Below, piece by piece: positions 31,461-33,798 of a DNA stretch of 33,798 nt. The translations under genes and the position numbers were made by a program. Within the stretch, counting starts at the first letter, position 1. The number at the start of each line of letters is the position of its first letter. Where the stretch lies: contig JAAUZK010000012.1 in the NCBI GenBank assembly GCA_014804655.1, positions 112,639 to 146,436 of the forward strand. The letters run 5' to 3'. The DNA is from Lachnospiraceae bacterium. GTDB lineage: Bacteria; Bacillota; Clostridia; Lachnospirales; Lachnospiraceae. The notes beneath the pieces are model-generated. The model saw nothing but the letters and a program-made list of their open reading frames with translations, did not search any database and was not told where the DNA came from.

Positions 31461-32263
31461 CTTTTTATCGTATTTGAAATTGCGGTATGCAGTTGATGAA
31501 ACAACTCGTCGTAGCCAAGCCGTTTACCATCAAAACGCGTCACTCCCACATGCAAGGCAAGCGGTATCTCCTTCTCTTCCCATACAATAGGCTGGTCGTT
31601 ACTATTTTTGATTGTCTCCGCAAGCGAATCCGCATACTTACTGTCCTCACTGTCTGTCAGCAGAGCAAATACATCTCCGCCGATGCGGAATACCACATCA
31701 TTTTCACCGGCTGCATCCTGAATACGCCGCAGTGTTTCTACAATCGCCATATCCCCCGCTTTATGGGAAATCTCATTAATTGCCATCATATGTTTAATAT
31801 CGCAGAGCACAAAACAGCAGGATCTCCGCTCCTGAAAAAGATCATATAACTCACTGATATCCACATGTTTTCTTTCTGTCATCGCCGTATCTCCTTCCCC
31901 CAACGGTCCTTTCAACCTTGGGAATAACTCCGAGAACCGCCTTGCACCACGGAAGTCGGATGGTTTACAGTTCCAGAACCCGCGAAATGCGCGCGTAAAA
32001 GATTCGTTGGTTCCATATCCATAGCGAAGTGCAATCTCCAAAATCCCTGTATCCGGCTCACATACAATATCGCGTGCCGCCCTTGTGAGTCTCCTCCGCA
32101 CCAGATATTCTCTGATAGACATATGATTAACATAGCGAAACAGCTTTTCCAGCGTCGATCTGGAACAATAGCATGCCGCCGCTACATCCTCTGTTTTGAT
32201 ATTGTCTTTCAGATGTTTTTCCATATACTCCAACGCATCTACAAGAAGTTCCATTTTATTCAT
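31445..32263 (-). CDS. AraC-type HTH fused to a degenerate GGDEF domain
   Basis: 272 residues. The N-terminal half (about 8-105) is a double AraC helix-turn-helix: TEDVAAACYCSRSTLEKLFR, then ILEIALRYGYGTNESFTRAFRG. The C-terminal half (about 148-270) is GGDEF-like (FVLCDIKHMMAINEISHKAGD, then FRIGGDVFALL). The signature reads GGDVF (195-199), so the catalytic and metal-binding glutamate is valine. Cyclic-di-GMP synthesis is unlikely; nucleotide binding as a sensor is possible. The HTH at the N-terminus is the reverse of the common AraC layout. AGAGGTG precedes the ATG. It lies between the Rpn and XRE-PurM genes, and its target genes are unknown. Confidence 0.85.
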   Translation of the reverse strand: MNKMELLVDALEYMEKHLKDNIKTEDVAAACYCSRSTLEKLFRYVNHMSIREYLVRRRLTRAARDIVCEPDTGILEIALRYGYGTNESFTRAFRGFWNCKPSDFRGARRFSELFPRLKGPLGEGDTAMTERKHVDISELYDLFQERRSCCFVLCDIKHMMAINEISHKAGDMAIVETLRRIQDAAGENDVVFRIGGDVFALLTDSEDSKYADSLAETIKNSNDQPIVWEEKEIPLALHVGVTRFDGKRLGYDELFHQLHTAISNTIKRNYGL

Positions 32264-32387
32264 TCATTCACCTCTTTGCGCTTACGCAAATTCGTTTCGA
32301 TATCGATACGACTTGTTCTGTCAGATTCATTGTATCAGAGTACCCAAATAGTTTCTTGACATTTTCAGTAAAAAATTTTTACATCAA

Positions 32388-33638
32388 TCAAACCCACTCC
32401 AACCGATTTACAAACGTCACTCTCTCCTCTCCCCTCCGAATTTTTCCAATCTCATAACAGTCATAATATTTGGAAATATGCCGCATAACTGCTGCCGCGT
32501 CCTTTTCTCCCGCCACAATATTCAAACCTACCCCACAGTTAAATGTGTGAAGCATCTCTTCATCACTGATATTTCCGCTCTTTTTAATATACATAAAAAC
32601 AGAAAGCGGACGGATCTTCGACAGGTCAATTTCCGCCGTCAATCCTTTCGGTATCACTCTTCCCAGATTTCCCTCGATTCCGCCTCCGGTAATATGCGCC
32701 ATACCGTGAATGATATTTTTACCGAATAATCCCTTAACCGCTTTATAGTACGGCGTATGAGGTTTCATAATCTGTTCTATGAAAGTCATATTATTTATTT
32801 TATCCAGTTTGATCTGCGGCATCTTATCCATCAACATCCTCACTAACGAATATCCGTTAGTATGAAGTCCGTTGGATGCCACAGCCAGCACCACGTCACC
32901 GTCTTGAATCGCGGAACCGTCAACCACATCTTTTTTCTCTACGATTCCCGCAATACTGGAAGTCAGGACATATACACCCGCGTCTACCACGAGTGGCTGA
33001 ATGGAAGTCTCTCCACCCACAAGGGCACAGTCATTTTCCCGACAGGCGTCTGAAATCCCTTTCACCAGACTCTTGATCGTGTCTTTCTCCGCATTGCCGC
33101 ATACGATCGTATCCAGTACTGCAAGAGGCTTTGCGCCCATAACAATAATATCATTCACAAGATGATTGATCATATCATGGCAGATCGATTCCGTATAACC
33201 ATACTCCATCGCCAGTTTTTGCTTCGAACCGGGCTCTTCCGCTTTCAGGACGAGAACCGGTTCCTTCATCGTCGGAAAATGAATGTCATAGAGAGACGCA
33301 AAAGCTCCCATCCTATTGAGCACTCTTTTATCTTTTGTCTCCAGATGTTTTGCCATCTCTTTTTTGATAGTATCTGTGTAAGCAATATCCACGCCTGCCT
33401 TACTGTAAGACATTCCATCCGTTGACTTCTCATTGCCTGACAGAATCTCATCCACTGTCACACGAAGAATTGTCGCCAAGTCACATAGTATTTCCACATT
33501 CGGATAAGCATTTCCCGTCTCCCATTTGGAGACAGCCTGAAAAGAAATGTTCAGTTTATCCGCCAACTGTTGCTGCGTCAGTCCTGCCTCTTTTCTCTTG
33601 TTCATAATAAAATTTCCGATTTTGATACTATTTGTCAT
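32388..33638 (-). CDS. XRE helix-turn-helix fused to a PurM-like (AIR synthase) protein
   Basis: 416 residues. Residues 5-65 are an XRE/Cro helix-turn-helix (KEAGLTQQQLADKLNISFQAVSKWE). Residues 76-416, about 341 in all, match the full length of phosphoribosylformylglycinamidine cyclo-ligase: SYSKAGVDI, VNDIIVMGAKPLAVLD, ALVGGETS, SNGLHTNGYSLVR and HITGGGIEGNLGRVIPKG. PurM closes FGAM to AIR in purine synthesis using ATP. GGETSIQPL differs from the usual GGETAEMPG, so activity or substrate may have shifted. The join suggests a regulator that reads a purine intermediate or ATP, like other enzyme-regulator fusions; this is inference. AGGGG lies five bases before the ATG. It is divergent from a gene starting at 33795. 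Confidence 0.9.
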   Translation of the reverse strand: MTNSIKIGNFIMNKRKEAGLTQQQLADKLNISFQAVSKWETGNAYPNVEILCDLATILRVTVDEILSGNEKSTDGMSYSKAGVDIAYTDTIKKEMAKHLETKDKRVLNRMGAFASLYDIHFPTMKEPVLVLKAEEPGSKQKLAMEYGYTESICHDMINHLVNDIIVMGAKPLAVLDTIVCGNAEKDTIKSLVKGISDACRENDCALVGGETSIQPLVVDAGVYVLTSSIAGIVEKKDVVDGSAIQDGDVVLAVASNGLHTNGYSLVRMLMDKMPQIKLDKINNMTFIEQIMKPHTPYYKAVKGLFGKNIIHGMAHITGGGIEGNLGRVIPKGLTAEIDLSKIRPLSVFMYIKKSGNISDEEMLHTFNCGVGLNIVAGEKDAAAVMRHISKYYDCYEIGKIRRGEERVTFVNRLEWV

Positions 33639-33689
33639 CTTTTCCCCTATTCTGATACGTTTTTTCCAAATCTGTTTTATTAGATAATA

Positions 33690-33742
33690 TGAAGTGACCT
33701 CACATTTGCATCAACGTGGATTTACCCGTATAATCCATGTTG
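33690..33742. promoter_or_regulatory. Divergent promoter region with 11-base dyad
   Basis: Plus strand: -35 TTGCAT (33706-33711), 17 bases, -10 TATAAT (33729-33734). A dyad CAACGTGGATT / AATCCATGTTG (33712-33722 and 33732-33742, one mismatch) covers the spacer and -10. On the minus strand TTGATG (33714-33709) and TATTAT, 19 bases on, could serve the XRE-PurM gene. A short palindrome GTGACCTCAC (33694-33703) lies between. One regulator, perhaps XRE-PurM itself, could control both directions. Confidence 0.55.
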
Positions 33743-33794
33743 ACCAAATAACACGGACAGCGGGGATTACCGCATACAAAAGGAGGCCACTTAC

Positions 33795-33798
33795 ATGA
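33795..33798 (+). CDS. Start of a gene running off the right edge
   Basis: AAAAGGAGG (33778-33786) lies eight bases before an ATG at 33795, downstream of the plus-strand promoter at 33706-33734. Only the first codon and one base are inside the window, so the product cannot be named. It is probably regulated with, or by, the divergent XRE-PurM gene. Confidence 0.55.

Noticed and set aside
32340..32387. A/T-only dyad GTAAAAA...TTTTTAC after XRE-PurM
   Set aside because: An A-T-only stem without a GC core is too weak to call a terminator.

Overview
The window reads as a low-to-mid GC Gram-positive gut Clostridia chromosome, most likely a Lachnospiraceae species. This is inferred from strong AGGAGG-type ribosome sites, DUF4358 and DUF1266 lipoproteins, a TSCPD protein next to murG, a YdjI-type SPFH protein, and pullulanase/amylosucrase-type glucan enzymes. 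There is no rRNA, tRNA, CRISPR array, integrase or classical insertion sequence. One Rpn-type (PD-(D/E)XK) transposase-like gene and two related palindromic intergenic elements are the only mobile-looking DNA.

Layout. (1) 1-540: the leftward iron gene feoA, with paired DtxR-like operators at its promoter and a third operator over a second leftward promoter at the edge. (2) 591-819: a folded palindromic element, related to one at 14503-14592. (3) 969-10715: central metabolism and envelope genes. These are an amylosucrase-like GH13 enzyme, the leftward TSCPD-murG pair followed by pgi with its own promoter, an unknown three-helix membrane protein, DegV, and a membrane-anchored extracellular pullulanase. 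(4) 10918-14484: a DUF4358 lipoprotein divergent from an MBOAT acyltransferase and an SGNH-like partner, probably an envelope O-acylation module. (5) 14735-15487: exonuclease III. (6) 15569-21832: a leftward run with a ParB-like/BMP fusion, a metallophosphoesterase coupled to it by TAATG, MgtC, and a cytosolic double beta-helix plus propeller protein.

(7) 21998-28432 is the most unusual region. It looks like one leftward operon from a strong promoter (TTGACG, 17 bases, TATAAT) to a strong terminator. In order it encodes a ribbon-helix-helix regulator, an SPFH protein with a C-terminal zinc ribbon, a four-helix membrane protein with a coiled coil, a zinc-ribbon/TPR/TIR/membrane/LRR protein, a DUF1266 lipoprotein and a 33-residue membrane peptide. 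The TIR-LRR protein resembles a Toll-like receptor turned end for end. Its TIR is predicted in the cytosol and keeps the expected glutamate of NAD-cleaving TIRs, while its LRRs are outside. A membrane-microdomain sensing, stress or defence system is a reasonable hypothesis; no function is proven by sequence.

(8) 28618-33798: a peptidase-E-like protein, a GNAT acetyltransferase, the Rpn-type protein, an AraC/degenerate-GGDEF regulator, and an XRE helix-turn-helix fused to a complete PurM-like enzyme. The last is divergent from a gene that begins at the right edge, across a promoter region with a long dyad.
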